Below, one piece after another: positions 46,342 to 55,869 of a DNA stretch of 64,000 bases (its first letter is position 1; each line of letters opens with the position of its first letter). The position numbers were made by a program, and so were the translations under genes. Origin of the DNA: Firmicutes bacterium ADurb.Bin193 (lineage in GTDB: Bacteria; Bacillota; Clostridia; Monoglobales; Firm-18); the NCBI GenBank assembly GCA_002070105.1, contig MWCQ01000001.1, positions 124,001 through 188,000 on the forward strand. Direction: 5' to 3'. The notes below the pieces were generated by a model. That model saw only the letters and a program-made list of their open reading frames with translations, ran no database searches and was not told where the DNA came from.

Positions 46342-48396
46342 CTACCTTACAAGCTCGTTATACGGCTGTATCTGGTCCTCAACCGCATTAACCGACATAT
46401 ATTCTCGTATTACATCCCTCGCAATTTCGGCAATCGCGCTTCCGCTGCCCGCATGCTCAACCACAATCGCAACGGCTATCTGAGGGTCGTCAAACGGTGC
46501 AAAGGCTACAAAAAGCCCGTTTGCCTCCCCGCTCGGAACCGAGGCAGAGCCTGTTTTTCCCCCGACGGGGATTTCGAAATTGACAAAGGTTGAGCTTGCC
46601 GTACCCGTTTCGGAAACCCTTCGCATACCGTCCATAACGGCACGATAGTTTACGGGGTCAATTTCAATTTCATCCACAACTTCGGGCGTTGTTTCAAAAA
46701 TCGTCGTTGCATCCGTGTAGGATTTAACGCTCTTTATTAAATGGGGCTTGTACCTCTTTCCGCCGTTTGCTATTGTCGCTATATAGTTTGCAATCTGAAT
46801 CGGTGTAAAAAGATGGTCGGACTGACCGATTGCCGCCTGAAGCATGTCGCCGGGGTACCACAGCCTTCCCAGCCTTTCCCTGTAAGCGCGGGAAGCAAAG
46901 ATACCCTTTGCCTCACCCGCAATTTCAATCCCCGTATATTCCCCAAGCCCGAATTTTGCGCCGAAATCCGAAAGAACATCAATACCCATTCGCCTTCCGA
47001 CCTCGTAAAAGTAAAGGTTGCATGAGTTTTCAAGCGCCTGTGTAACATTCTGTGTTCCGTGTCCGCGCCCCGAGCTTGTATAAATCCAGCATACCGGGGC
47101 ATAGCCGGAGCTTGCGTACACATCATACACGCCGTCACACACAAGTCCTTCCTTCGGGGTGACAGCCCCCGATTCAAGGGCGGCGATGGCTGACAAAACC
47201 TTAAAGGTAGAGCCGGGCGCATACTGACCCGAAATCGCCCTGTTCCACATCGGGCGGTTGGGGTCCTTGTTCAACTCTCCCCAAAGCTCGTTGAATTTTG
47301 ACGGGTCAAAGGTCGGATATGATGCCATAGCCAAAACCTCTCCGGTATTTACATCCAAAACAACGCCCGAACCCGCGGTCGCTCCCCGCCCCCTTGCTGT
47401 TCTGCGCAGATTAGCCGTTACCCTGTCAAGCGAGCTTTCAAGGGTAGACTGCAGCCGCGCATCCAATGTTAAAACCGCATAATTGCCCGGCTTTGCGGGC
47501 TTGCTTTCGAGTACTCGCGACATCTTTCCGTCTATACTCTGCTCCACGCTTGAAACGCCGTCCGTCCCCCGAAGATACTCTTCAAGGATTTTTTCTATTC
47601 CGTCTTTACCGACGGTATCGTTTATGCTGTAATTCTTGCTCTTTAGCTGTTCATACTCCTCCTTATACATAATACCGACTCTTCCGAGAAGATGCGCCGC
47701 AAGAGTTCCGTTTGTATACTCCCTTATCGGCTCTACCGATATAACAATCCCCGAAAAGTCGCTGTAATGCTCCTTTATATGAGTGACGCAGGCAATTCCG
47801 ACATCCGTCGCAAAGGTATAGGGCGTCGTGTTTGAAAACAGACGGTTTTCCATCTCATATCTTACCCCGACTATTTTTCGAAGCTCGTCGGGCGTATAAC
47901 TGTCGGTTATTCCGTATTTTTGAGCAAAAAAGGCAACGGTTTGTTCTGCGGTGGCGACCTCGTCAATCCCCTTGCTGCGCTTAAACTCCGCAATTCTTCG
48001 CTCAAGCTGTTCCCCCTGATATTCGGGGAAGTAAAAGGCAAAGGGGTATTCTTTGGTTACCGGAAATGTATCTATGTAGGTCTCGCCGTAAAGCTCCGTA
48101 ACGCCTATCACCCGAAGTATAAGAGAGTTAAGGCTTTCCGGCTTTATCCACTCCTTTTGAAATATAATCGAAAAGCCCTGTCGGTTTGTGATAAACGGGC
48201 GTCCGTACTTGTCGTGTATCTCGCCTCTGGGCGCCTTGATCGGCATGGAGCGTATAAGCCTGTTTTCGGACTGTTCCCTATAATAGTCACCCTTTACAAT
48301 CTGAAGTGAAAAAAGGCGCGAGGTGATAGCCACGGTCATTATGGCAATAACCGCAAATATTACGGTATATCTGTTGCCTATCTTGTTCCAAAGCAC
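46342..48396 (-). CDS. mrdA: penicillin-binding protein 2 (elongasome transpeptidase)
   Basis: PBP2 crosslinks peptidoglycan during lateral growth with RodA and MreBCD. The 684-residue class B PBP has an N-terminal membrane helix (about 10-30), the dimerisation domain with RGEIHDKYGRP, and the transpeptidase motifs: STFK in YAPGSTFKVL, SCN in ENSCNLYFY, and KTG in VGGKTGSAS. The GTG start follows GGAGGTG. It sits 6 bp after mreD. Confidence 0.95.
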   Translation of the reverse strand: MLWNKIGNRYTVIFAVIAIMTVAITSRLFSLQIVKGDYYREQSENRLIRSMPIKAPRGEIHDKYGRPFITNRQGFSIIFQKEWIKPESLNSLILRVIGVTELYGETYIDTFPVTKEYPFAFYFPEYQGEQLERRIAEFKRSKGIDEVATAEQTVAFFAQKYGITDSYTPDELRKIVGVRYEMENRLFSNTTPYTFATDVGIACVTHIKEHYSDFSGIVISVEPIREYTNGTLAAHLLGRVGIMYKEEYEQLKSKNYSINDTVGKDGIEKILEEYLRGTDGVSSVEQSIDGKMSRVLESKPAKPGNYAVLTLDARLQSTLESSLDRVTANLRRTARGRGATAGSGVVLDVNTGEVLAMASYPTFDPSKFNELWGELNKDPNRPMWNRAISGQYAPGSTFKVLSAIAALESGAVTPKEGLVCDGVYDVYASSGYAPVCWIYTSSGRGHGTQNVTQALENSCNLYFYEVGRRMGIDVLSDFGAKFGLGEYTGIEIAGEAKGIFASRAYRERLGRLWYPGDMLQAAIGQSDHLFTPIQIANYIATIANGGKRYKPHLIKSVKSYTDATTIFETTPEVVDEIEIDPVNYRAVMDGMRRVSETGTASSTFVNFEIPVGGKTGSASVPSGEANGLFVAFAPFDDPQIAVAIVVEHAGSGSAIAEIARDVIREYMSVNAVEDQIQPYNELVR

Positions 48397-48402
48397 CGTG
48401 TT

Positions 48403-48897
48403 CTACACCTCCCTTGCACCGTAACGCCTGTTTGCCCATCTGATAATCAAAAGTATGGGGATTGCCGCAAAGGCTGTGTATATGCTTTCGGGGAATATCT
48501 TCCTTGAAAGCGCAAACCACATCTGTGTCCTTCCCCAGATAAAATGCGCGAAAAAATAATATAAAAAGCCGTTTATCAGACTGAAAGCAAGTGAAAAGCA
48601 AAACGCAACAATTCCTCTTACCCTGTAAAACTTCGAACTGAAAAGCCCCGCCAAAACCCCGGTATACATAAACATCAGGCTGTGAACACCGAAGGTCCCG
48701 CAGCCGATTATATCGGTAACAAGCCCGCAGAAAAGGCCTACGCCGCCGCCGTCCACGCTTCCGCGCAGAAGCGCAACGCATACAACGAGGGCAAGCAAAA
48801 GCCCCGGTCTTGCCCCGAAAATCTCGGCATGACCGAAAAAGGTTGTCTGAAGCACGGATAGCAGAATCGCCGTTATTATATAGACTACCGCTCTCAC
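48403..48897 (-). CDS. mreD: rod shape-determining protein MreD
   Basis: The 164-residue integral membrane protein has five or six helices with LLLALVVCVALLRGSVDGGGVGLFCGLVTD near the start, typical of MreD. I use the GTG at 48897 because CGGAGG lies 5 bp upstream; a longer frame to 48942 has no site. It lies between mreC and mrdA in the standard order. Confidence 0.9.
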   Translation of the reverse strand: MRAVVYIITAILLSVLQTTFFGHAEIFGARPGLLLALVVCVALLRGSVDGGGVGLFCGLVTDIIGCGTFGVHSLMFMYTGVLAGLFSSKFYRVRGIVAFCFSLAFSLINGFLYYFFAHFIWGRTQMWFALSRKIFPESIYTAFAAIPILLIIRWANRRYGAREV

Positions 48898-49000
48898 TTT
48901 GACCTCCGTTTTTCTTTGAATTAAATAGAATTGCGTATACACGCAATTTCACGCTACGGCGAAATAAATCCGCCTTCGCTTTATTTTAATATTGCCGTTT

Positions 49001-49837
49001 TTACCGCCCTGTATGGTTTGTTATAACAAAAACCTCGGATATTCTTCCGAAATCAACGGCGGGCTCAATTATGGCATATTGTGATATTCCCGCGGTTTCG
49101 GAGCGAATTTCACGCACCTTGCCGATTAAAAGACCCTTTGGATAAATCCCGCCGAGCCCCGATGTTTCGATTATGTCGCCCGTTATAACAGTTGAGCTTT
49201 TCGAAAGGTAGGTCATCTTGCAAAGCCCCTCGCCCGAAAGAGCAATATCGCTTTCGACAACCGCGACATCCCTTGTTCTTGCCACCGTTGCCCCGACACT
49301 GCTTCCCGAATCGATAATTGTGATAACCTTTGCCCAGTCCGAGCCGATTTCGTATATATGCCCCACAAGCCCCGCGCTTGTAATAACGGGCATTCTGTAT
49401 GCAAGCCCGTCGGATGTCCCCTTGTCTATGGTAAAGGAGTTAAACCAGCCGCCGGGGTCCTTCGCTATAACTCTTGAAGCCACAAGGTTATACTCCTTGG
49501 CATTATCCTTAAGGTTTAACATCTCGCGAAGCCGCTCGTTTTCAAGTCTATACTGTTCAAGCGTCCGCACGGTGTCCGAAAGTTCGTTTATTTCATTTTG
49601 CATCCTTTCGTTTTCGGTACGCAATCTGTCTATGTCGCCGAAATACCCCGCAAAACGAATTACCGTTTGCGATGCGGCCGTCGCAAGCGACTGAACGGGC
49701 GTAATAACTGATGCGACCAAATCCTCACCGAATGTGACGCTTTGGCGCTCTGCGGTATATAAAGCCGCCATAACCAGAATCAAAACGGTTATGACAAGCA
49801 ACAGTATAAAATATTTATTTGTGAAAAGATCTTTCAC
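49001..49837 (-). CDS. mreC: rod shape-determining protein MreC
   Basis: MreC links the MreB cytoskeleton to wall synthesis. The 278-residue protein has an N-terminal transmembrane helix (9-28), a coiled coil (about 70-108, RLRTENERMQNEINEL), and two beta domains containing KDPGGWFNSFTIDKG and GIYPKGLLIGKV. The GTG start follows AGGTG. A 103-bp gap before mreD holds no gene. Confidence 0.95.
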   Translation of the reverse strand: MKDLFTNKYFILLLVITVLILVMAALYTAERQSVTFGEDLVASVITPVQSLATAASQTVIRFAGYFGDIDRLRTENERMQNEINELSDTVRTLEQYRLENERLREMLNLKDNAKEYNLVASRVIAKDPGGWFNSFTIDKGTSDGLAYRMPVITSAGLVGHIYEIGSDWAKVITIIDSGSSVGATVARTRDVAVVESDIALSGEGLCKMTYLSKSSTVITGDIIETSGLGGIYPKGLLIGKVREIRSETAGISQYAIIEPAVDFGRISEVFVITNHTGR

Positions 49838-49849
49838 TTTTTACACCTG

Positions 49850-50857
49850 CTATCTTGAGGACAAAAGAACCCTCTTTAAGGTATTTATTTCATTAAGAAC
49901 GGTACCTGTGCCGACAACAACGCAGTCTAACGGGTTTTCGGCAATATATACGGGCATTCCAGTTTCAAAGCTTATAAGCTTGTCAAGACCCTTTAGAAGC
50001 GCTCCTCCGCCCGTAAGCATAATTCCCCGCTCCATAATATCAGAGGCAAGCTCCGGAGGTGTCTGCTCAAGGGTTGCTTTTATGGCATCCACGATTCCGC
50101 TGACAGGCTCACTCAAAGCATCGCGAACCTCGGCGGATGTCAGGGTTATGGTTTTGGGAAGGCCTGTTAACAGGTCACGCCCTTTTACCTCCATTGAGGT
50201 TTCCTCCTCGCTGGGGTATGCGCTTCCTATGCTCATTTTTATTTCCTCGGCGGTGCGCTCGCCTATTGCAAGGTTTTTGTTCTTTTTGACATATTGAATT
50301 ATCGAATCGTCAAGAGCATCCCCCGCCTTTCGCAGAGAAACGCTTGTGACTATTCCACCGAGAGATATTACCGCAACCTCGCTTGTGCCTCCGCCTATAT
50401 CCACAACCATGCTTCCCATAGGCTCCTCAACAGGCAGACCTGCGCCGATTGCCGCCGCCATAGGCTCCTCGATAAGATATGCCTCGCGCGCACCCGCCTG
50501 AAGTACGGCCTCCTCAACGGCACGCCTTTCAACCCCGGTAACGCCCGACGGTATACATACTATTACCCGCGGCTTAAAAAAGCCCGCCTTCGGACACGCC
50601 TTTTGTATGAAATATTTTATCATCTTTTGTGTAATGTCATAATCGGCGATAACGCCTTCCTTCATGGGTCGTATGGCCACGATGTTGCCCGGTGTGCGCC
50701 CGAGCATTTCCTTGGCGGAGTCTCCCACCGCAAGAACCTCGTGAGTATCCTTATTTACAGCCACTACGGACGGCTCTCTTACCACTATTCCCTTTCCCCT
50801 CACATGAACGAGAGTGTTGGCGGTTCCCAAATCAATTCCTATGTCTCTGCTTGCCAT
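49850..50857 (-). CDS. mreB: rod shape-determining protein MreB
   Basis: MreB is the bacterial actin that guides cell-wall elongation. The 335-residue protein has [13 protein letters not shown], the [20 protein letters not shown] phosphate-2 block, [10 protein letters not shown] and [12 protein letters not shown] motifs. AAAGGAG precedes the ATG. Order mreB-mreC-mreD-mrdA is standard. Confidence 0.97.
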   Translation of the reverse strand: MASRDIGIDLGTANTLVHVRGKGIVVREPSVVAVNKDTHEVLAVGDSAKEMLGRTPGNIVAIRPMKEGVIADYDITQKMIKYFIQKACPKAGFFKPRVIVCIPSGVTGVERRAVEEAVLQAGAREAYLIEEPMAAAIGAGLPVEEPMGSMVVDIGGGTSEVAVISLGGIVTSVSLRKAGDALDDSIIQYVKKNKNLAIGERTAEEIKMSIGSAYPSEEETSMEVKGRDLLTGLPKTITLTSAEVRDALSEPVSGIVDAIKATLEQTPPELASDIMERGIMLTGGGALLKGLDKLISFETGMPVYIAENPLDCVVVGTGTVLNEINTLKRVLLSSR

Positions 50858-50872
50858 TGTGTTATTTCTCCT

Positions 50873-51457
50873 TTATTCTATATTAAAAATATCAATTCCG
50901 AAAAGACCGAGCGCGCATGCCAGTGAGCATAGGGGCAAGCCCACAACATTGTTGTAGTCGCCGTTTATTTTTGTGACGAACGCCGCCCCCAGACCCTGAA
51001 CACCGTATGCCCCCGCTTTGTCCGTCGGCTCACCCGTATTTATATATGCCTCAATCTCACTCCCGCTTAGACTGCGGAAGGTAACCTCGGTTGTTTCGCA
51101 CCACAACTCCTCACGCCCGTCGCAAAGCCGTACAACCGCACAACCCGTACATACCGTATGCGTCCTGCCGCTAAGACGGCGGAGCATGTTTGCCGCGTCC
51201 GCTTCATCCGTCGGCTTTCCCAAAATCTCGCCGCCGATGCTTACAACGGTGTCCGCCCCGATTATAATTTTGTCGGGAAAATCCTGCGCAACGGATACTG
51301 CCTTTAGGTGAGCTATCCTTTTTACATTATCCGCAACGGACAAGGATGAATCAAAGGTTTCGTCAGAATCGGGCGTTTTAACCTCAAACTTTAGTCCAAG
51401 CCTCGAAAGAAGCTCTGTCCGCCTCGGCGACGCTGATGCAAGTATTATTTCTTTCAT
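50873..51457 (-). CDS. maf: Maf family nucleoside-triphosphate pyrophosphatase
   Basis: Maf hydrolyses dTTP/UTP or modified nucleotides and is linked to septum control. The 194-residue protein starts MKEIILASASPRRTELL, has IIGADTVVSIGGEILGKP, and GRTHTVCTGCA with PTDKAGAYGVQG. The start at 51457 is set by AGGTGG. It precedes mreB by 15 bp, as in Bacillus. Confidence 0.94.
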   Translation of the reverse strand: MKEIILASASPRRTELLSRLGLKFEVKTPDSDETFDSSLSVADNVKRIAHLKAVSVAQDFPDKIIIGADTVVSIGGEILGKPTDEADAANMLRRLSGRTHTVCTGCAVVRLCDGREELWCETTEVTFRSLSGSEIEAYINTGEPTDKAGAYGVQGLGAAFVTKINGDYNNVVGLPLCSLACALGLFGIDIFNIE

Positions 51458-51466
51458 TATATCCAC

Positions 51467-51730
51467 CTATATTCTTCTGTAAACAATAATTGCGATTATC
51501 ATTCCTATTATGCCTCCAACGGTTATGTTAAACATAATCCCGAATTTCAGGCTTAAAATTCCGAGTTCGAGAACAAACGGATTGTCGGTGCTGATACCTA
51601 AGCCTCCGCCGAAAGCAAGCCAGTCAAAATACTGCGAGCCGTCGGCAAGGTTGGCGATAAGATTCCCCGCCACAGCGCCGAATACCATTGAAAGCACAAG
51701 AGTTATTACCCGTTTTGTCCTTCTTATCAT
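51467..51730 (-). CDS. DUF4321 small membrane protein
   Basis: The 87-residue protein has two transmembrane segments (about 8-30 and 62-85) around LADGSQYFDWLAFGGGLGI. It is typical of the DUF4321 family found upstream of maf/mreB in Clostridia. Function is unknown. Confidence 0.82.
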   Translation of the reverse strand: MIRRTKRVITLVLSMVFGAVAGNLIANLADGSQYFDWLAFGGGLGISTDNPFVLELGILSLKFGIMFNITVGGIIGMIIAIIVYRRI

Positions 51731-51765
51731 TTTAAGCCCCCCTTAATATTCCCGCATATAGCCGT

Positions 51766-52275
51766 TTATTTAAGGTGACGAACAACCTCGCCCGCGGCAA
51801 ACCCCGTAAACCCGCCCGAAAACACAGAAATAATTATAAGAAACGGAAGGTATGTGAAAACGCCGAAATCCGAAAGCATAAGCGAAGCTATAAAGGTTTG
51901 CGCAATGTTGTGCGAAGCCGCGCCCAAAACACCTATGCCTATAAATGTAACCCGCGGGTAAAACCATTTATACACGGCTGTCATAACAACAGTAGAGAAT
52001 ACCGCGCCCGAAACGCTGTAAATCGCACCTGTAAGACCGCCGAAAAGCATACTTCCCACCAATGCGCGCAAAATCGCAACCGCAAGGGCGTAGCCGCCGC
52101 CGATTGTCGGGATAAGCAAAACCGAAACTATGTTTGCAAGCCCGATTTTTCCGCCGGGCAGGCTTATGGGGATCGGGATACGGCTTTCGATTATCTGAAG
52201 GACAATGCCCACGCAGGTCATAACCGAAACAGTCGCAAGGCGTTTTAATTTTATGCTCTTTGATGCGAGCTTCAA
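51766..52275 (-). CDS. Gx transporter family protein (heptaprenyl diphosphate synthase component I-like)
   Basis: The 169-residue membrane protein has five or six helices with IESRIPIPISLPGGKIGLANIVSVLLI and GSMLFGGLTGAIYSVSGA, hallmarks of the Hpre_diP_synt_I/Gx family (ECF S-like). Substrate unknown. The TTG start is set by GGGAGGTTATAAA. It overlaps nothing, but follows a NusG-II protein by 17 bp, the usual neighbour. Confidence 0.85.
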   Translation of the reverse strand: MKLASKSIKLKRLATVSVMTCVGIVLQIIESRIPIPISLPGGKIGLANIVSVLLIPTIGGGYALAVAILRALVGSMLFGGLTGAIYSVSGAVFSTVVMTAVYKWFYPRVTFIGIGVLGAASHNIAQTFIASLMLSDFGVFTYLPFLIIISVFSGGFTGFAAGEVVRHLK

Positions 52276-52292
52276 TTTATAACCTCCCTGCA

Positions 52293-52685
52293 TCAATATG
52301 ATACCCTGTCAACCCTTGAGCGGCCTTTAAGCTTAACCTCAAGCCTTGCGGGTAAGCATATTACGGTTTGGTTGGGCTTGTCTATCCAGCCCGCCCCGAC
52401 GCAAAGCCCGTCTTTGCAGTCGGAATATGATACCCTTGCCCTGCCCTTTTCAAGCTCGACTATATTATATCCAAAATCAGTCTTTATTTCAACTGATTTG
52501 TTGTCGGAAATTGCGTTAAAATCGTATTCCGCAAATATTTTTCCGTCTACTTCTATCACCGCGCCCTCCGCCCGTCCGGAATAGAAAAAAACAGTAATAA
52601 GTACATAAGACAAAACAGAAGCGGTAAGAAGAAAGGCTATTATAAAAATATCAAAGGCGGAAGGTTTATTTTCCCGTTGAGCCAA
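52293..52685 (-). CDS. NusG domain II-containing membrane protein
   Basis: The protein (about 130 residues) has one N-terminal transmembrane helix and a NusG-II/DUF1312 beta domain with the KDGLCVGAGWIDKPNQTVICLPARLEV block. Start is uncertain: TTG at 52685 lies behind a G-rich run that is also the 3' end of dut, which it overlaps by 20 bp. It is usually found with the Gx transporter gene. Confidence 0.82.
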   Translation of the reverse strand: MAQRENKPSAFDIFIIAFLLTASVLSYVLITVFFYSGRAEGAVIEVDGKIFAEYDFNAISDNKSVEIKTDFGYNIVELEKGRARVSYSDCKDGLCVGAGWIDKPNQTVICLPARLEVKLKGRSRVDRVSY

Positions 52686-53115
52686 AGCCTCCGCCCCCCC
52701 TTTGTGTATGCTCAAGCTCGTTTGTTATCTCTATTTGTGCGACGCATACCGGCATTATCACAAGCTGGGCGATACGCTCGCCCGGATTTATGGTGTAGTC
52801 CTCTCTGGAAATGTTTGTAATAGCAACAAGTATTTCGCCCCGATAGTCGCTGTCAATAACGCCGACGGCATTGGGGAGGGTTATCCCCTTTTTAAGGCCC
52901 AAAGAGCTTCGCGCGAAAACAAGACCTACATATTCGCTTGAAGGAAGCCCAACCGCAATACCCGTCGGCACGGCAACCCGCTCGCCCGGCTTTACGGTCA
53001 GCGGAGTGTCGATACACGCCGCAAGATCCATCCCCGCAGAGCCTTCGGTAGCATAAAACGGATAGGGTATATCCCTTCCTATTTTTTCTGATAGTGCCTT
53101 TATTTTAAGCTTCAT
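52666..53115 (-). CDS. dut: dUTP diphosphatase
   Basis: Dut hydrolyses dUTP to dUMP, preventing uracil in DNA and feeding thyA. The 149-residue trimeric dUTPase has all five motifs: AGMDLAA, ARSSLGLKKGI, GVIDSDYRGEI, PGERIAQLVI and the C-terminal RGGGGFGSTG. ATG 53115 follows AAGGGCG. With ung apparently broken, low uracil load would depend more on this enzyme. Confidence 0.96.
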   Translation of the reverse strand: MKLKIKALSEKIGRDIPYPFYATEGSAGMDLAACIDTPLTVKPGERVAVPTGIAVGLPSSEYVGLVFARSSLGLKKGITLPNAVGVIDSDYRGEILVAITNISREDYTINPGERIAQLVIMPVCVAQIEITNELEHTQRGGGGFGSTGK

Positions 53116-53117
53116 CT

Positions 53118-55124
53118 TCACACGCCCTTATAGAATTTTCCTCTCGTAAAGTCGCCCTTTGGCGCCTGTTCGGTTTTATAGCTTCTCAGTATGCTCTCAC
53201 ATTCCGACGGCGTCTCCGTCGTAAAGAAAAGGCGGATAACATTAACCCCGCTGTTTTTTATGTCACAAAGCTTGTCGGACATTACAATAGGCTTGGAGTT
53301 AAAAATCTCACTCCTGCCTTCGGATGTCTGCATAATCGGGAAAACCGCGCCCGTTCTGTCCTCCATGTATTCTGTCTTGCTGCCGGATATACTGTTTTCG
53401 GTAATCATAAGCGGCAGGCGTCCGTAAGCAATAACCTCTATTGGCATGTCGCACGATATGCCCCTTATTTGCGACAGCATAAGCTCGGAGGACAGGGTTA
53501 TTCGTGATGTATAGCCAAAATGCTCCGCCGCCCTTGTGTTAAATATATTAAGTGTATGATCCGCGATTATTTCAAAACCAAGCCTTCTTAAAATCTCCGC
53601 CTGACCTATGTTGGTCATTAAAGCCCGTCTTATCGGGATGGTATTTAAGATTTCCGCCAGATTTTCGGGCGAAATGCGGGGCAAAACCACCGCCGTTTTA
53701 TCTGTAAAGCAGTTTCGCTTTACAGCAATGTCAAGCGGAATGTATATATAGTCATAATCGCTTTTGTCAAGCGCGTTAAGCTGTGCCTCAGTCCTTATTT
53801 GAACCGATATTTCAAGACTTTCGGCAGGAGTTCTTATACCTTTTTTGATAACAGGTATTTTTGAATCACTGCGTTTAAAACTCTTTATTATTTTTTCCTC
53901 TAAAAGCCTTACCGCCTCTCTTCTGACGGAGTTTATTTCGGAAATCGGAAGCGAAATGTTCTCGTCCGTATGAATTACAATGTCCTCCGCATAAAACACC
54001 GTGTCGCCGAGCTTTGAAAGCTGGTCTTTTAGTCTTTCCTTTGTAAGCGGTCTTGAAACGGCCTCCTCTGCGGCAAGCTCACCCGAACAAACAACGGTAT
54101 TACCCACCCTGTCGCTTATTTGAAGGCGCATCGGGCTGTTCAGGTTAGCCCAACACTCAATACGCACCGCTGTCTTTTTGGGCGGGGGGAGTGAGAAAGC
54201 TTTTCCGTCCTGCATTTTATACGGGTTGTCGGGCTTTTGGGGGCAAAACATACCCGCACCCTTGACCCCCGTAAAGTATCCGTCGGTAAAACCGCCACGG
54301 TAAAAAATACGCTCCAACGCCTCATAATCCTCGGGCGTAACCTCTGCGCCGCTGTCCATGTATTTCCGATAGATTGACACAACCGTTTTTACATAGTCAG
54401 CGCCCTTCATCCGCCCCTCGATTTTAAGCGACCTTGCGCCGGTTTGCCTTATTGTGTCCAGATGCCGTATAAGGCACAAATCCTTAATGCTTAACAAAAA
54501 GCCCTTTCTGTTGCCTATTTTATAGGATAGACGGCAGGGTCCGGCACACACCCCTCTGTTCCCGCTTCGCCCGCCTATCATAGAGCTTGCAAGGCATTGC
54601 CCCGAATAGCTTGTACACATTGCGCCGTGAACAAAAATTTCCGTTTCGATATTGACCGACGAGGTTATTTCTTTTATTTTTTGCGCGGTAAGCTCTCTTG
54701 CCAGTACGACACGCCTAAAGCCCAGCTTTTCAAAATACACAGCTCCCGCGCTGTCATATACGGTAGCCTGAGTGCTTGCGTGCAAAGAAAGCTCGGGAGC
54801 TACCTCTCGAGCCAAAAGGGCAACGCCCAAATCCTGAATTATAACACCGTCGGCGCCTATATCGTTTATGAAGGCAATAAACTTTAAAGCCTCCGAAAGC
54901 TCTCTGTCTGATATAAGAGTGTTTACCGTAATATATACCTTCACCCCGCGCAGATGGCAGTAATCAACCGCCCACTCTATTTCGGCATCGGTAAAGTTCT
55001 TTGCCAATGCGCGTGCGCCGAAGCGTTTACCCGCAAGATAAACGGCATCCGCCCCGGCCTCAACCGCCGCCAAAAGCGCATCCCTGTCACCCGCGGGTGC
55101 AAGAAGCTCACCCCATTTTCCCAT
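53118..55124 (-). CDS. peptidase U32 family protein (DUF3656)
   Basis: The 668-residue protein has the U32 domain: ELLAPAGDRDALLAAVEAGADAVY, VFVHGAMCTSYSGQC and GNRGVCAGPCRLSY, with the cysteines for a Fe-S cluster. Relatives include RlhA, which hydroxylates 23S rRNA, so the peptidase name may be misleading. The C-terminal half carries DUF3656. It ends at dut with a 3-bp overlap and follows zapA. Confidence 0.9.
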   Translation of the reverse strand: MGKWGELLAPAGDRDALLAAVEAGADAVYLAGKRFGARALAKNFTDAEIEWAVDYCHLRGVKVYITVNTLISDRELSEALKFIAFINDIGADGVIIQDLGVALLAREVAPELSLHASTQATVYDSAGAVYFEKLGFRRVVLARELTAQKIKEITSSVNIETEIFVHGAMCTSYSGQCLASSMIGGRSGNRGVCAGPCRLSYKIGNRKGFLLSIKDLCLIRHLDTIRQTGARSLKIEGRMKGADYVKTVVSIYRKYMDSGAEVTPEDYEALERIFYRGGFTDGYFTGVKGAGMFCPQKPDNPYKMQDGKAFSLPPPKKTAVRIECWANLNSPMRLQISDRVGNTVVCSGELAAEEAVSRPLTKERLKDQLSKLGDTVFYAEDIVIHTDENISLPISEINSVRREAVRLLEEKIIKSFKRSDSKIPVIKKGIRTPAESLEISVQIRTEAQLNALDKSDYDYIYIPLDIAVKRNCFTDKTAVVLPRISPENLAEILNTIPIRRALMTNIGQAEILRRLGFEIIADHTLNIFNTRAAEHFGYTSRITLSSELMLSQIRGISCDMPIEVIAYGRLPLMITENSISGSKTEYMEDRTGAVFPIMQTSEGRSEIFNSKPIVMSDKLCDIKNSGVNVIRLFFTTETPSECESILRSYKTEQAPKGDFTRGKFYKGV

Positions 55125-55127
55125 GGG

Positions 55128-55499
55128 TTAAAGAATACTCTGCTGTCCGCTCATATACTGCGATTCGCCGCGATACCGATTAAGCTCCTTTAAAAGATGC
55201 TCGTTTTCCGCCCTAAGCGACGCAAGCTCTGCCCTGTCCTTCGAGACATCTTCGATATATTGCCCCACCTGCTGGCGAAGGTTGTCCGCCGCCTCAAGGC
55301 TTTTGAAATACTCATCAGCTACATTGATTGCAGCAAGAACCGTTGCCATATTAATCGTAAGCTGGCTGTTTGAGTATACTATTTCGGTTATTTTTTTGTC
55401 TATGTGCTTTGCAACCTTCTGTAAGTATTCCTCCGGTTCACTGCTCATGATCGTATAATCCTTATTTGCGATTGTGACCGTTACTTTGTTTTTGGACAT
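55128..55499 (-). CDS. zapA: cell division protein ZapA
   Basis: ZapA crosslinks FtsZ filaments. The 123-residue protein starts MSKNKVTVTIANKDYTI, has the ZapA globular domain (1-65) with INMATVLAAINVADEYF, and a coiled coil to the end. The start follows GGAGGTTTATTTA. A promoter lies at 55699-55726. Confidence 0.9.
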   Translation of the reverse strand: MSKNKVTVTIANKDYTIMSSEPEEYLQKVAKHIDKKITEIVYSNSQLTINMATVLAAINVADEYFKSLEAADNLRQQVGQYIEDVSKDRAELASLRAENEHLLKELNRYRGESQYMSGQQSIL

Positions 55500-55677
55500 T
55501 AAATAAACCTCCATTCCGCCGCTCCGCGCCGGCACATATAATACATTTAAGCTTTCCTTTATTCGCGGAGCAAATGAATAAAGGATGTTGCCGCACCGAA
55601 ACGCGGGCGCGTATGCTGCCTTCCGAACGCGTTTTTAGTGCATCCGTCGGAGACGATCGTGTGAAAATTCCTTTCAC
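55462..55677 (-). CDS. possible small leader ORF upstream of zapA (71 aa)
   Basis: A GTG behind a very strong GGGGAGGAG site, about 20 bp after the zapA promoter start, opens a 71-residue frame overlapping the zapA start by 38 bp. The product has two CxxC-like pairs (ICSANKGKLKCIIC) but no family I recognise. It could be a leader peptide for translational coupling, or meaningless. Confidence 0.3.
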   Translation of the reverse strand: MKGIFTRSSPTDALKTRSEGSIRARVSVRQHPLFICSANKGKLKCIICAGAERRNGGLFNVQKQSNGHNRK

Positions 55678-55698
55678 ACTACTCCTCCCCTTGTTACA

Positions 55699-55726
55699 AT
55701 TATATACCAAAAACGGAAAAAATCAA
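55699..55726 (-). promoter_or_regulatory. promoter of the zapA transcript
   Basis: Minus strand TTGATT (55726-55721), 16 bp, TATAAT (55704-55699). Confidence 0.7.
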
Positions 55727-55790
55727 ATACTTTTTAAAAATTTTAACCGTATATATACAAAATTGCGCCGCGATATACTTTTATAAATAG

Positions 55791-55853
55791 GCTTGTCTTG
55801 TTTATCAGACCTCTTAAGAATCAGCTTGTCTTGTTTATCAGACCTCTTAAGAA
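55791..55853. repeat. 33-bp-period direct repeat, two copies
   Basis: A 30-bp sequence starting GCTTGTCTTGTTTATCAGAC occurs at 55791-55820 and, identically, at 55824-55853. It lies between the deacetylase stop and the zapA promoter. No gene is seen in 55727-55869. Confidence 0.9.
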
Positions 55854-55869
55854 ATTAATCGCGAGAGGT

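Noticed and set aside
48287-48952. 221-codon minus-strand frame
   Set aside because: It is another frame of mreD and the mrdA start; the Cys/Arg-rich product is not protein-like.
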